This document shows positions 44,032 to 53,631 of a DNA stretch of 64,000 bases, piece by piece (the stretch's first letter is position 1; each line of letters opens with the position of its first letter). The position numbers were made by a program, and so were the translations under genes. The notes below the pieces were generated by a model. That model did not search any database. It was not told the origin of the DNA and worked only from the letters and a program-made list of their open reading frames with translations. The stretch is from Phycisphaerae bacterium (GTDB lineage: Bacteria > Planctomycetota > Phycisphaerae > UBA1845 > Fen-1342), in the NCBI GenBank assembly GCA_028277645.1, contig JANQFV010000031.1, forward strand, positions 1 to 64,000. The letters are read 5' to 3'.

Positions 44032-45084
44032 AGCCACTCCAACCGCGACGATTTCCATCCCCGGCCGGCTCAACCCCGGTACCATACTCCGGCACGATCC
44101 AGCCGCACTGCCGGAGGCTGGCGTCAATCTGTTCGCGTGCCTCCTGTTCGGGGGCGAGCATTCCGTTAACCCTCCGAGGAACGTCGGCGTGCTACAGGGG
44201 AGGAGTTGTCAACAGAACTGAGCCAGTGTAACGGATAACGCGGGGACGGCGAACCGGGCCGCAGTCGCTCCCTCAACCACTGTCTGGTCAACTTGGTGGA
44301 TTGCTAGGCGTCACCGTGTTCCGATCGTGACCGTTCGTGGCCGCTGTTGGCCGCCGGTGGTGGGGAGGGGGTGTTACGGTGGTGCCCCGTAAACAATTGC
44401 AGTTCAAGCAGCTAGGGATCCTACGGGCTACAGCCCCCCCGTAACGCAAAGCGGGCGATGGGATTCGAACCCACGACGTCCAGCTTGGGAATTCTGTGTT
44501 CGGCGCACAAGCACCTGTTTTGTAGGCACTTACATCGCGTTTTTCGGCCAAAAACGAGGGTTACAACTGGGTAGCAAGTCACTGAGGACTCGATCACAAG
44601 TCACCACCAAGTGACGACTGACCAATTCAGTGACCAACTTGCCTCACGAATTTCGGCGCAATCTATCCTACACGAATCACCTCGGTCGAACGGAACGGAC
44701 GGCTAAGACCTGCTTCATCGGCTCCACTCGTTTGATCGATCGTGCTGAACGTATATCCTCAGGTCATGGATCAGCCACGAGGTGTGCGCCGGATGAGACC
44801 ATCCCCGCAGCTTGCACAGGCGAGGCCGCTTTCTGCGCGGGGCGCTGCGGCAGAGTCGGAACTCGTGTCGAGCTCGTCACCCTACGCGAGCCCAGTAGTG
44901 GCGCATATCTTAGCGCGGACCAGAGAGCGATTGCCAGCGGCCATGCTCTGATCCACTGCTTTGGCGATTGTGCTCTGGACGGAATCCATTGAGCATAGGG
45001 TGGCGGGTATGCGATCCGGTTGAAACTCGGTGGTGTGGCCGGGCGACTGGAAGGTCAACCAAGCCACCCCAGGGACTGCGACTG
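44032..45084. other. Gene-poor left boundary of the tRNA-Gly island
   Basis: No convincing gene is seen. The region holds the tRNA-Gly 3'-half copy (44451-44491) and, just inside it, TGACCAA at 44619-44625 and TGACCAACTTG at 44632-44642. Confidence 0.5.
44451..44491 (-). repeat. Partial tRNA-Gly (3' half), putative attachment-site remnant
   Basis: These 41 bases are identical to 52902-52942, covering the acceptor 3' strand, T arm, variable loop and anticodon 3' side of the intact tRNA-Gly(CCC), in the same orientation. The match stops abruptly in the anticodon region. Together with the intact gene it brackets an 8.4-kb segment (44491-52902), as expected when an element integrates within a tRNA gene. 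Confidence 0.85.
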
Positions 45085-45948
45085 ATGCCGACGTGTTTCT
45101 TCGTCTCTGATCTCCACGGGAGATCAAACCGTTACCTGAAGCTGTTTCAGCTGATCGGAGAGGAGAGGCCGCACGCCGTCTTCCTTGGTGGAGATCTGCT
45201 GCCGTCGGGGCTCTCGGCGCTCGAATCGTTGGATTTCGATCACGAGGACTTCATCAACAGTTTCCTTGTTCGGCAGCTGAAGAAGCTCCAGGGGAAGCTC
45301 GCCGAGGATTATCCACGGGTATTTGTGATACTCGGAAATGACGACAGCCGCTCGGAGGAGGCGGCCATTATCGCAGCGGCGACGGCCGGCGTCTGGGAGT
45401 ACGTCCACGATCGCCGCGTTTCGTTCGAGGGCCACGAGGTGTACGGATACGCTTGCGTACCGCCAACGCCGTTCCTGCTGAAGGACTGGGAACGATACGA
45501 TGTGTCGCGGTACGTCGACCCGGGTTGCGTTTCACCAGAAGACGGGTATCGCTCGGTTCCGGCCCCCGAGAATCAGATCAAGCACGCCACCATCAAGGAT
45601 GACTTAGACAATCTGGTTGCTGGTCGGCCGGTAGATCAGGCGATATTTCTCTTCCACTCGCCGCCCCACAGGACGAAGCTGGATCGTGCGGCGCTGGATG
45701 GAAAGATGATCGACCACGCGCCATTGGATGTGCACGTGGGCAGTGTCGCCATCCAGCGATTCATCGAGCAAACGCAGCCGCTGCTCACGCTGCATGGCCA
45801 CATCCACGAGTCGGCTAGGATCACCGGCGCTTGGTCGGATCGTATCGGCCAGACGCACTGCTTCTCAGCAGCTCACGATGGTCCGGAATTGGCACTGGTC
45901 AGATTTAATCCGGCGAATCTTGGGGCCGCGATGCGCACGCTCATTTAG
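45085..45948 (+). CDS. Calcineurin-like metallophosphoesterase
   Basis: The product is 287 aa. ATG 45085 starts directly at the first strand (MPTCFFVSDLHGRSNRY); the frame upstream is open but not domain-like. Metal-site motifs in order are SDLHG, GGDLLPSG, ILGNDDS, FHSPPHRTKLD and LHGHIHES, the D-x-H, GD, GN(H/D), H and GH-x-H set of the family. The unusual GNDD replaces GNHD. There is no signal peptide, so it is cytoplasmic. It converges with the large ATP-grasp gene, overlapping it by 8 bp. The substrate is unknown (phosphodiester or phosphoprotein). Confidence 0.85.
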   Translation: MPTCFFVSDLHGRSNRYLKLFQLIGEERPHAVFLGGDLLPSGLSALESLDFDHEDFINSFLVRQLKKLQGKLAEDYPRVFVILGNDDSRSEEAAIIAAATAGVWEYVHDRRVSFEGHEVYGYACVPPTPFLLKDWERYDVSRYVDPGCVSPEDGYRSVPAPENQIKHATIKDDLDNLVAGRPVDQAIFLFHSPPHRTKLDRAALDGKMIDHAPLDVHVGSVAIQRFIEQTQPLLTLHGHIHESARITGAWSDRIGQTHCFSAAHDGPELALVRFNPANLGAAMRTLI

Positions 45949-48900
45949 CCGGCGGGGTGGAATTGCCAAGCAGCAACTCACGTGCAGCATCTGTTATGGC
46001 GCCGATTTTCACCGCGTAGCTCGTTCGGTTGGCGATGTCCTCGTCCGTAACGATGTGAACATCAAGCAGGCTTTCGGTTCGGTAACCGGTTCGCAGGTAG
46101 TTGATTTCACTAAGCGAGAGGCTCCAACCCTCAAACCACTGCTCAAGCGCATGCCGCTGTTGGTCAGTCCCGACAAAGTGCACCAGCAAGTCGATGTCAC
46201 TGGCTGGGCCGGCGGTGGCGTTCTTCGTACTGCCAAATAGATAGAGCGCTTTTACGCCGAACCGTTTGCGGTCGAGGCGGGCGGCGACGCTCTCGGCCAT
46301 GCGGGTGCGCCATCGCCAGTCCTGGCCGTCTGTGGTTGCGACGGCCTGTCCACTAGCGTCATCATGCTCTGCCTGGCCGGCCGGGTCCGTCAGAACCGCC
46401 ACGGCCTCATCGAGATCGGCATTCATCAGGACGTACAAAACCTGGCCGTCCGCCGACCGTGGCACGTCGATCACGCGAATGGTGTCGCCCAGTGACTCAA
46501 ATTCTGGCGCAAGCTCAGCCAGCAGATTCGGCGACCGCGTGAAGAACGCCTCGTTGAACGCAATGCCGTCTTCATCCGGATATAGCGGGAGATATCGGAT
46601 TTCGGCTTCGACCAGATCTTGGAAGAAGTGAGTGCCGAACGACACATCTGGCGTGTAATCGCCGGTCTTGCGGGCGATCTCGATCAGCATCGCCGTGTTA
46701 TTGATGTCGGAGTACGTCACCGGCACACCGAGCTTGATGTCGCCACGACTGCCCCAGCGGCCGGGCCCCATGAGGATGAACTGCCGTTTGGGGAGCAGCT
46801 TGTTGAGCTTGCCGACCGCGCGGCCCACCGAAATCAGCTCTTCGCGGCTGCCCAGTTGGCCATATTTCTCAGGATCGACGTATACGACGTGTGTGATGTT
46901 CGGCGTTGTTCCGTTGCTCACGTAACGCGTGGCGGAAAAGAGCAGCCGGGAGTAAGCGATATCTCTGGGAATCGGCGCCGGTTTGGCGTGCTTTGCGGGG
47001 GCTTGCGCGCGACATTGGAGCAAGTAAAGGTCCTTGCCGTCCGAGGCGAATTCGATGTCGGCCGGGTGACTCAGTTCTCGTTCGAGCAGATTCAGTAGCG
47101 CGCCAATCTGCTTCACGAACGGCGTACGGTTCAACAAGCCCTCAAAGGTAACGACCGGGTCGTCCCGCTCAAAATCGACGCTGCCAAGCAGGGGCTGCCG
47201 CAGATTACCATCGGCGTAAACCGAGACCAACTGCTCGACAGCCGGCATCTGGTCGCCGACTTGGCGAAGAAACTCGGCGACATCAACGGTTTCGAACTTG
47301 TTGGTGTTCAGATTGATGACGTCCATGTACCGCGGCGCGTAGCGGACAACCTCTTCAGGCGTAGCGTTTGCGCGCAGACCCGGCTGGCCGGGGGACACGA
47401 GTATCGGAAAATCATCGCCCAATCGATCGACCGCCCGTGTGCCCAGCCCGGGGACCAACCGGGCCAACCCGTCCTCCTGCTTGATCCGCGGCGACCAACG
47501 GAATTCGTTGTGGCTGAATGCGACGCCCGCAAACGCCGGCAGGAAGTAGTCACCAATCTGCGTGCCGACAACCTCCTGGATCAGCACGCCCATACCTTCC
47601 TGGAAATCAACGAGATTTCGTTCGGTGCGATACTGGATCGGGTCCGGGCCGAACGTCGAGGCGTATACCTCGGCGATGGCGTCCATCAGGGCGTCCATGC
47701 GTTCCTGCTTCGTGCCCCGATTGGCGAGAAACAGGCTCTTGTATTTGCCGGAGAACGCGGCCCCAAACCGGTCCTCCAGCAGGCTGGAACTGCGGACGAT
47801 CAGCGGCTTATCGCCCAAGTCATCGAGCGCGAGGGACAGACCTTTGACAATCGTCGCGGAAAATTGCGAGTTCTTGAAGACCTGCACGATGTCCGGATAT
47901 TCCTGGCGAACTTCATCAATCTCCTTGTACTTCTGCGAAAACACGTCTTCCAGGTGATTGCAGTAGACGAAATCGTGCATCCCGTCGGACGTCAGGTACC
48001 AGGTCTTGGGCGTCTTGATCTCGGCGAGGAGTTCGTTTTCGTCCCGATGCCGCTGCACGATTTGGCAGGCGAGGAAGAGTCCGGCGCCCTTGCCGCCGGT
48101 CTTGCCGTGGCCATGAGCGGGGTAGATCAGTCGCTGGATGAGTTGGTGAAAATCGGCGATCTCGACGTAGCGTTTGGCGACATTGATGTACTCCAGCTGA
48201 TCGGAGAGAAAGCGCCGCACCAACGATACCAGCAGGCCTTTGCGCGTGGACGGCGAGAGCTCTACCTCGCCATGCCCGGCGTGCTGGTAGCGTTGAATCG
48301 CATCGCTGACTTCCGAGATCGCCGTGTGGTAGTTTTCCAGCGTGTTCACAAGGAAGCTGGCGCGATCCTGTTTGATCCAGTTGTGCACGCAAGAGATGAT
48401 CTCGTCGTCGCTAAGGTGCTCCCCGGCGAGCTCGAAGACTCGGTCCGCCAACGCGGTCGCCGACGGCGGCATGTCTTTCCCGCGCGGCTGGTTTGATTCA
48501 AAAAATACCTCTGGTTCATCGGAAGTCTGATGGGGTCGGAAATCCTGCAGGAGGCGCCGCGCCGCTTTTACACCACTCCAGCAAAGGTGGTTGATCATCT
48601 TGCGCGACACGCGCATCAGCAGGCTCTGATCGGTGCGGCGCAGGAGATCAAGGATGGCCGACCATTCGCGTCCAGCACGTCGCGAAGTATGCTCGGATTC
48701 CTGCATACTCTGCATCGTTTCCAGGAGTCGTCGGTGCGTGATGCAACTTCCAATGCGCTCCGCGATTGTCTCCAGCAGCTTGCGCTCCTCTTTCAGGAAC
48801 GGTCCTTCGTCGGCCTGAGGCATTTGCTCCAGATAGGCCACTTCCAATGCGCCTACCGGCTCACCGTAAACGCGAATGATCGCCTCCTGCATCCACTCGG

Positions 48901-49135
48901 TTTCGCGGAAGTCGCCGAACGCGAAGCCCTGGTCACCGAACTGAATGCGTGCGACACAGATGTCGGGGTACTGCCAGCCGGGGGGAATGGCGTCGATTAC
49001 GCCTCGGAAGACGTCATCCAACGTCAGATCCTCGGCGTTGATGATTTCCTCGATGCGATACAGACAGTTGAGTTCCTTGGCTCGTTCCTGCAGAGATCGG
49101 AGAATATCGGTTACGCGGTCGTTCTGCTCAGTCAT
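45941..49135 (-). CDS. GAF - PPDK-type ATP-grasp - nucleotidyltransferase fusion
   Basis: The product is 1064 aa with GGAGG 6 bases before ATG 49135. Residues about 1-145 look like a GAF sensor domain (LYRIEEIINAEDLTLDDVF, LEVAYLEQM, LLETIAERIGSCI). The middle (about 340-720) is the ATP-grasp domain of pyruvate phosphate dikinase/PEP synthase: GGKGAGLFLACQIV, KPLIVRSSSLLEDRFG, FSGKYKSLF, GVLIQEVVG. A segment with FILMGPGRWGSRGD and GTHFFQDLVEAEIRYL is shared with the next gene upstream. The C terminus (about 960-1064) is a minimal nucleotidyltransferase (YLFGSTKNATAGPASDIDLL, the GS...D-x-D motif). The PEP-binding barrel and a swivelling His domain are not seen, so it is not a complete PEP synthase. 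It may phosphorylate or AMPylate a partner. Confidence 0.8.
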   Translation of the reverse strand: MTEQNDRVTDILRSLQERAKELNCLYRIEEIINAEDLTLDDVFRGVIDAIPPGWQYPDICVARIQFGDQGFAFGDFRETEWMQEAIIRVYGEPVGALEVAYLEQMPQADEGPFLKEERKLLETIAERIGSCITHRRLLETMQSMQESEHTSRRAGREWSAILDLLRRTDQSLLMRVSRKMINHLCWSGVKAARRLLQDFRPHQTSDEPEVFFESNQPRGKDMPPSATALADRVFELAGEHLSDDEIISCVHNWIKQDRASFLVNTLENYHTAISEVSDAIQRYQHAGHGEVELSPSTRKGLLVSLVRRFLSDQLEYINVAKRYVEIADFHQLIQRLIYPAHGHGKTGGKGAGLFLACQIVQRHRDENELLAEIKTPKTWYLTSDGMHDFVYCNHLEDVFSQKYKEIDEVRQEYPDIVQVFKNSQFSATIVKGLSLALDDLGDKPLIVRSSSLLEDRFGAAFSGKYKSLFLANRGTKQERMDALMDAIAEVYASTFGPDPIQYRTERNLVDFQEGMGVLIQEVVGTQIGDYFLPAFAGVAFSHNEFRWSPRIKQEDGLARLVPGLGTRAVDRLGDDFPILVSPGQPGLRANATPEEVVRYAPRYMDVINLNTNKFETVDVAEFLRQVGDQMPAVEQLVSVYADGNLRQPLLGSVDFERDDPVVTFEGLLNRTPFVKQIGALLNLLERELSHPADIEFASDGKDLYLLQCRAQAPAKHAKPAPIPRDIAYSRLLFSATRYVSNGTTPNITHVVYVDPEKYGQLGSREELISVGRAVGKLNKLLPKRQFILMGPGRWGSRGDIKLGVPVTYSDINNTAMLIEIARKTGDYTPDVSFGTHFFQDLVEAEIRYLPLYPDEDGIAFNEAFFTRSPNLLAELAPEFESLGDTIRVIDVPRSADGQVLYVLMNADLDEAVAVLTDPAGQAEHDDASGQAVATTDGQDWRWRTRMAESVAARLDRKRFGVKALYLFGSTKNATAGPASDIDLLVHFVGTDQQRHALEQWFEGWSLSLSEINYLRTGYRTESLLDVHIVTDEDIANRTSYAVKIGAITDAARELLLGNSTPPAK

Positions 49136-49160
49136 CAGCGTCCTCCGGCGTCGTTGACGC

Positions 49161-50906
49161 TCATCGGTGGAGAATCACGCCTCGGCCATGGCGACCATCG
49201 ACGCGGATCTCCAGCGGCGCGGTCAGCCGAACGTGCCGCAGGAACTGAGTCTCCGACGATGCGGGCTGCCGGTCAAGCCAATCCCACGCGATCGCGTACT
49301 CTCCGCTATGCCGCACCGTGAAATACTGCACCTGGAAGCTGATCATGTTATGGAAAAAGTGCGAACCTTGGCTGGCGTCTACATTCATCTCCGGTAGCGT
49401 GGCCTCGACGATCACCCGCGCGCCGGAAATCTGCGGCCAGGTTGCAGGTATGCCGAGCCATGGGTCGCTGCTACCCCACCGGCCGAAGCCGATCAGCACG
49501 TACGGCCGATTCTGTGAGCGGAGTTCCCGGTTCTGCCGCTCGACCTCCGTGGCAATCTGCTGCGTGTACTTCGCTTCAAACGTGGAGGGCTTGACATAGA
49601 CCACGTCTGCAATCTGGTTGTTTTCTCCGTTTCCGAGAACGGTCTCGCTGGCGACCAGTGCATGACTGCTGGTCAATTCGTCCCCATCTACTCGCACCGA
49701 CTCGCGGGCGACCATCATCGGGCGCACCTGTAGAAACCCGAATCGCGCGGGCAAGCCGCTGCGACGATCGAGTGTCAGGGCAAATTCGATTTCCACGTCA
49801 GCTTGAAGCGCGTCCTTGCAGCGTGTCGCCAAATGCTCGACCACATCGTTGATCGGCACATCGCTCAATTCCAGCATGCGGCTGAACGTCAGGGCGCGTG
49901 CCCCCGGAACACCCGTTCCGATGGTCAGACGATCAGATTCCGCGTCGTACGTCGAGGCTGTAAATCGCAGGACGTCGTCCCACTCGGCCACGTCCAGCCC
50001 GGACTGCACGAGATATTCGGCTTCGTTGACCGGATCGTACGTCGCGGTCCCCATGCTGACCGCCCAGAAATTCGTTTGCGTGTTCTTGAGCAACTCGCGC
50101 GTCGATCCGAACGGAGGCCGATGACGCGGATAACGTGGGCAGTATGTCCACGTAACGCCGCCGTCGACGATTGTCTTGCCCAGTCCCAGTGCGAGGTTCA
50201 CTACGCCGTCTTCCGCTTCGGCGTGACCGGTGGGATAGTAGTTGTGGGTGCGAATGACACCGGAGACAATCGGATAGAAGCGCTCGCCGAAGCGCTCGCC
50301 CAAAACCTCCTGGATGATGACGGCCATCCGCTCTTCTTCGATCGGATGTTCGATCGTACGCATGTAGGCCTTAGCGTCTTTGAAGAACGTCGACGCCCAA
50401 ACGAACTTAACGGCTTCGACCAGCTTCTTGAAGCGGTTGCCAACCGAGGCCTCGTTATTGGGAATCATCTTGGTGGCGTACACGCCGGCGAAGGGATGTT
50501 GAAGTGCGTCTTCCAGCAGGCTGGACGAACGCACGGCCAGCGGTGTGTGCGCGGCTGCGATCAGGGCGCGCAAGTCGCCGACGAAAACTGGCGGGAGTTC
50601 GGCCTTCAAAAACGCGTGCGCGATTCGCTCGTCCGGCAGATCAGCCAGGGCGACCTCATAGAGATCATTCTGGCCCATGAACTGCTCGAAGACAGACGCC
50701 CCAAGCACGGTCAGTCGGGGGATGCTTATCTGTACGCCGGCGTGGTCGCCCGTCGGGCAGGCCTGTTCCAGAATCTGCTTCGCTGAGGCGAGCCCGAGGG
50801 CCTTACCCCCGAGTTCACCGCCACCGAGGACCGTAAAATCTTCGTCGGAGTCGAAGAACTTGCGGTCGAATTGCGGGTACATGCCTCGTTCGAGCTTCCT
50901 GCTCAT
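49161..50906 (-). CDS. PPDK/PEP-synthase-type ATP-grasp protein
   Basis: The product is 581 aa from ATG 50906 (GAGAGG just upstream). It has GGKALGLASAKQIL, TPLAVRSSSLLEDALQHPFAG, AVIIQEVLGERFG and ALGLGKTIVDGG, the ATP-grasp nucleotide-binding layout, then FLQVRPMM. Its C-terminal block (VLIGFGRWGSSDPWLGIP, GSHFFHNMISFQVQYF) matches the corresponding block of the protein encoded just downstream, so the two are related. Like that protein it lacks a PEP-binding barrel. It lies between gdhA (32 bp upstream) and the GAF fusion gene (25 bp downstream) on one strand, presumably one operon. Confidence 0.82.
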   Translation of the reverse strand: MSRKLERGMYPQFDRKFFDSDEDFTVLGGGELGGKALGLASAKQILEQACPTGDHAGVQISIPRLTVLGASVFEQFMGQNDLYEVALADLPDERIAHAFLKAELPPVFVGDLRALIAAAHTPLAVRSSSLLEDALQHPFAGVYATKMIPNNEASVGNRFKKLVEAVKFVWASTFFKDAKAYMRTIEHPIEEERMAVIIQEVLGERFGERFYPIVSGVIRTHNYYPTGHAEAEDGVVNLALGLGKTIVDGGVTWTYCPRYPRHRPPFGSTRELLKNTQTNFWAVSMGTATYDPVNEAEYLVQSGLDVAEWDDVLRFTASTYDAESDRLTIGTGVPGARALTFSRMLELSDVPINDVVEHLATRCKDALQADVEIEFALTLDRRSGLPARFGFLQVRPMMVARESVRVDGDELTSSHALVASETVLGNGENNQIADVVYVKPSTFEAKYTQQIATEVERQNRELRSQNRPYVLIGFGRWGSSDPWLGIPATWPQISGARVIVEATLPEMNVDASQGSHFFHNMISFQVQYFTVRHSGEYAIAWDWLDRQPASSETQFLRHVRLTAPLEIRVDGRHGRGVILHR

Positions 50907-50938
50907 CGACCTCTCGCCGGTTCATCTGATCGGGACGG

Positions 50939-52225
50939 CTACACCCATCCACGGTCCTTACAGGCCTGGGCCACCCTCGCGATGGCGATCGTGTAGGCCG
51001 CGTCGCGCATATAGAGCTTGCGTTTGCGGGCCATGTCGCTCACGCCGATGAACGCTGACGTCATCATTACGTCGAGCTTGCCGAGCACTTCGTCCTTTTC
51101 CCAGAAGTAGTTCATATTGCTCTGCACTTGCTCGAGATAACTGCACGTTACGCCGCCCGCGTTCGCGAGGAAATCGGGGATAACGAAGACGCCGCGCTCG
51201 TGCAGTACATGATCGGCGTCCGGCGTAGTCGGGCCGTTCGCGCCCTCGGCGATCAGTTTGACCCGCTTGGAAATCTTCGACACGTTGTCGGCGGTTATCG
51301 AGTTCTCCAGGGCACACGGGAACAGGATGTCCACGTCCTGTTCGATCCACGCCTCGCCAGGCAACTGCTCGTAACCCAACTCTGCAGCCTTCTGCTTGTT
51401 GATGCCGCCGAAGCGATCCGTGATCTTTCGCAATTCGGCGAGATCGATGCCGTCGTTCTTCCGGAAGGTGTACGGTTGCTGGTCCTCCTGGTCCCAGCAG
51501 GAGACGGCCACGACCGCGCCGCCGAGCTGGTTGTACAACTCGATCGCGTACTGCGCGACATTGCCGAATCCCTGGACAGCCGCGATCGTGTCATGTGGAC
51601 GGACGCCCAGTTCCTTGAGGGCCTCGCGAACCGTGAAAACGACGCCGTATCCAGTGGCCTCGGTCCGCCCGAGCGACCCACCCATGCCTACCGGCTTGCC
51701 GGTGATCACACCGGGATAGTGGCCGCCGCGAATCTGCTCGTACTCATCGAGCATCCAGAGCATATGCTGGCCCGAAGTCATCACATCGGGCGCGGGAACA
51801 TCGCGCAGCGGACCGACATCCCGCGCGATTTGGCGCACAAATGCCCGACAAATGCGCTCCTGTTCTGCCATGCTGAGGTTATGCGGTTCGCAAATCACGC
51901 CGCCCTTTCCGCCTCCCAGCGGCAGTTCAGCGACGGCGCACTTCCAGGTCATCCACATGGACAGCGCCCGTACGGTGTCGGCGGTTTCCTGGGGGTGGAA
52001 CCGGATGCCGCCCTTGGCCGGACCGCGAGCGTCGTTGTGTTGCACACGATAACCCTGAAAAACCTTGGTCGTTCCGTCATCCATCCGGACGGGCAGGCTG
52101 AAATGGTACTCACGCATCGGATTTCGCAGCAGATCCTTGGTCCCCTGGTCGAGACCGAGCGTCTCGGCGACCTTGTCAAACTGGGCCTGCGCCATCGCGA
52201 ACGCATTAAACGGTTTAGTGCTCAT
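50939..52225 (-). CDS. gdhA: Glutamate dehydrogenase (Glu/Leu/Phe/Val family)
   Basis: The product is 428 aa, a standard length for hexameric bacterial GDH. GAGGA precedes ATG 52225. The catalytic domain has PLGGGKGGVICEP with the catalytic Lys, GPAKGGIRFHP and DVPAPDVMT. The Rossmann domain has VQGFGNVAQYAIEL; the tail has LIAEGANGPTTPDAD and PDFLANAGGVTCSYLEQVQ. It interconverts glutamate and 2-oxoglutarate plus ammonia with NAD(P). Cofactor choice cannot be read safely. It is the first gene of an operon with two ATP-grasp proteins, a pairing that suggests post-translational control of nitrogen or carbon flux. Confidence 0.93.
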   Translation of the reverse strand: MSTKPFNAFAMAQAQFDKVAETLGLDQGTKDLLRNPMREYHFSLPVRMDDGTTKVFQGYRVQHNDARGPAKGGIRFHPQETADTVRALSMWMTWKCAVAELPLGGGKGGVICEPHNLSMAEQERICRAFVRQIARDVGPLRDVPAPDVMTSGQHMLWMLDEYEQIRGGHYPGVITGKPVGMGGSLGRTEATGYGVVFTVREALKELGVRPHDTIAAVQGFGNVAQYAIELYNQLGGAVVAVSCWDQEDQQPYTFRKNDGIDLAELRKITDRFGGINKQKAAELGYEQLPGEAWIEQDVDILFPCALENSITADNVSKISKRVKLIAEGANGPTTPDADHVLHERGVFVIPDFLANAGGVTCSYLEQVQSNMNYFWEKDEVLGKLDVMMTSAFIGVSDMARKRKLYMRDAAYTIAIARVAQACKDRGWV

Positions 52226-52901
52226 ATAACCGATTCCTCATCTCAAAACGGAGTCGACTGCGGTACACGCTGCCAAAAAGCGGCCGAAGATTACCAGCGA
52301 GACAGCGTCCGACTACATCCCCGGTCAACGCCCGCGTGTACCGCACGACGCGTGCCAAGTTGCCAACCAAGCTAGTGTAACAGGGTCATGCGGTCCGGAG
52401 AAGGCGGCCAACCTGCGCCCCGCGCTCGTCCACCCTTGGCCATCAAGCGGACGAACTGGGTCCGGCGTCTTCCGAACGATGGAGCTGCCTGCAACGGCGT
52501 CGGTAGACATGTTGACCGTGGTGCTCGAGATTGCTACGGCAGGCGCGCTTAAGCGCATGGGGCGGTGGCTTACGATTGCTCGCACCTATGCCCGAAATTT
52601 CGCTTGGCAGTACGAACGGCACAATCGCGCCGCACCGAAATGACCAACTCTGACCTGGAGCTGGACCGAGTGACCAAGAAATGACCAACTTGTTCGGTGA
52701 ACGGTTGCGGAAGCGAAGGTAAAACCTGTTACGCACGATACTTACGGGTGGTTTCCGAATTAGGCGGAAAGACGAAGCCCAGCTTCCGGTATGGGCTTCA
52801 AGAAACGCCGTTTCTGAGCCCGAAACGCGGTCTCGGAACCTAAGGGCCCGTGGAACCACGTCCAGGGCAATCACGGTAACCTATTTCCATAAAAAAAGAA
52901 A
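52226..52901. other. Intergenic region, right end of cargo segment 1
   Basis: No gene is seen over 676 bp. TGACCAA occurs at 52642-52648, 52672-52678 and 52682-52688, the last as TGACCAACTTG, which is also found at 44632-44642 inside the left tRNA remnant. These look like paired end repeats of one segment. Confidence 0.5.
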
Positions 52902-52972
<71 letters not shown>

Positions 52973-52983
52973 AAACGCGGTTT

Positions 52984-53044
52984 TGCACTACATTTCGGTC
53001 GAATCGGGGCGATGGCTCGTTCCCAATCGACCGCATGCACTACA
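52984..53044 (+). repeat. TGCACTACA repeat pair at left end of segment 2
   Basis: TGCACTACA occurs at 52984-52992 and 53036-53044, starting 12 bp from the tRNA 5' end. Copies or inverted copies recur at 57829-57957, 58049-58071 and 63466-63596, always near the tRNA-half repeats. They may be arm-type recombinase-binding sites. Confidence 0.6.
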
Positions 53045-53631
53045 AAGTACCAATTCGGCTATCGAAATCAAGCCGCACGACCTGGAAACGGCGTTTTCTG
53101 GGGACGGACAGCTCCACAATCTGGCATTCTTTGCGGCCCCGGAGGCGCCCTGGCGGAACAGGGGCTTGCGCCGCTACTGTGAATATAATGAGTGGCGGCT
53201 CGATCGCCAGCGCTCCGCCCCAGAATCACCCGACTGGCTAGCTGCGAACTTCTACCGCAACCGGGCTGCCGTGAGTGTGACGAGCCCTCTCCAGCCCGGT
53301 CAAGGTAAGAGACATCACGGATCTGACCAGCGCTTGCGTCGGACGAGTGGCTCCTTAGGATGGCGCACTAGAGCCATGGCGGCATTCCTCGTGGTCCGAC
53401 TCTGCGGTGGACCTGCCGCCCGGTGCAGGCCGTCTCCGGAATGGGACGCCGATGCGAGATCCGCAATACGTCCTCAGGAGTCAGGGGAGCGGAGGTAAGA
53501 AACGCGGCGATTGAGATTCGCCGCTCTGGGCTGGAGAATCGAGGGTGGGGTGATGCGCAGGCATTGCTCCCCTTTCGGACGTGCCCTTATGGTCTATCGG
53601 CACCAAACCGTATTTCCGCGCAGCTACAACC
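53045..53631. other. Intergenic region upstream of the protease-CHAT pair
   Basis: About 590 bp hold no convincing gene. The longest plus frame (52983-53498) has no SD or domain pattern and overlaps the repeat pair. The promoter for the protease gene should lie here but I could not place it. Confidence 0.4.

Noticed and set aside
52983..53498. 171-codon frame beside the tRNA
   Set aside because: It begins inside the repeat pair, has no SD, and has a low-complexity Arg/Pro tail.
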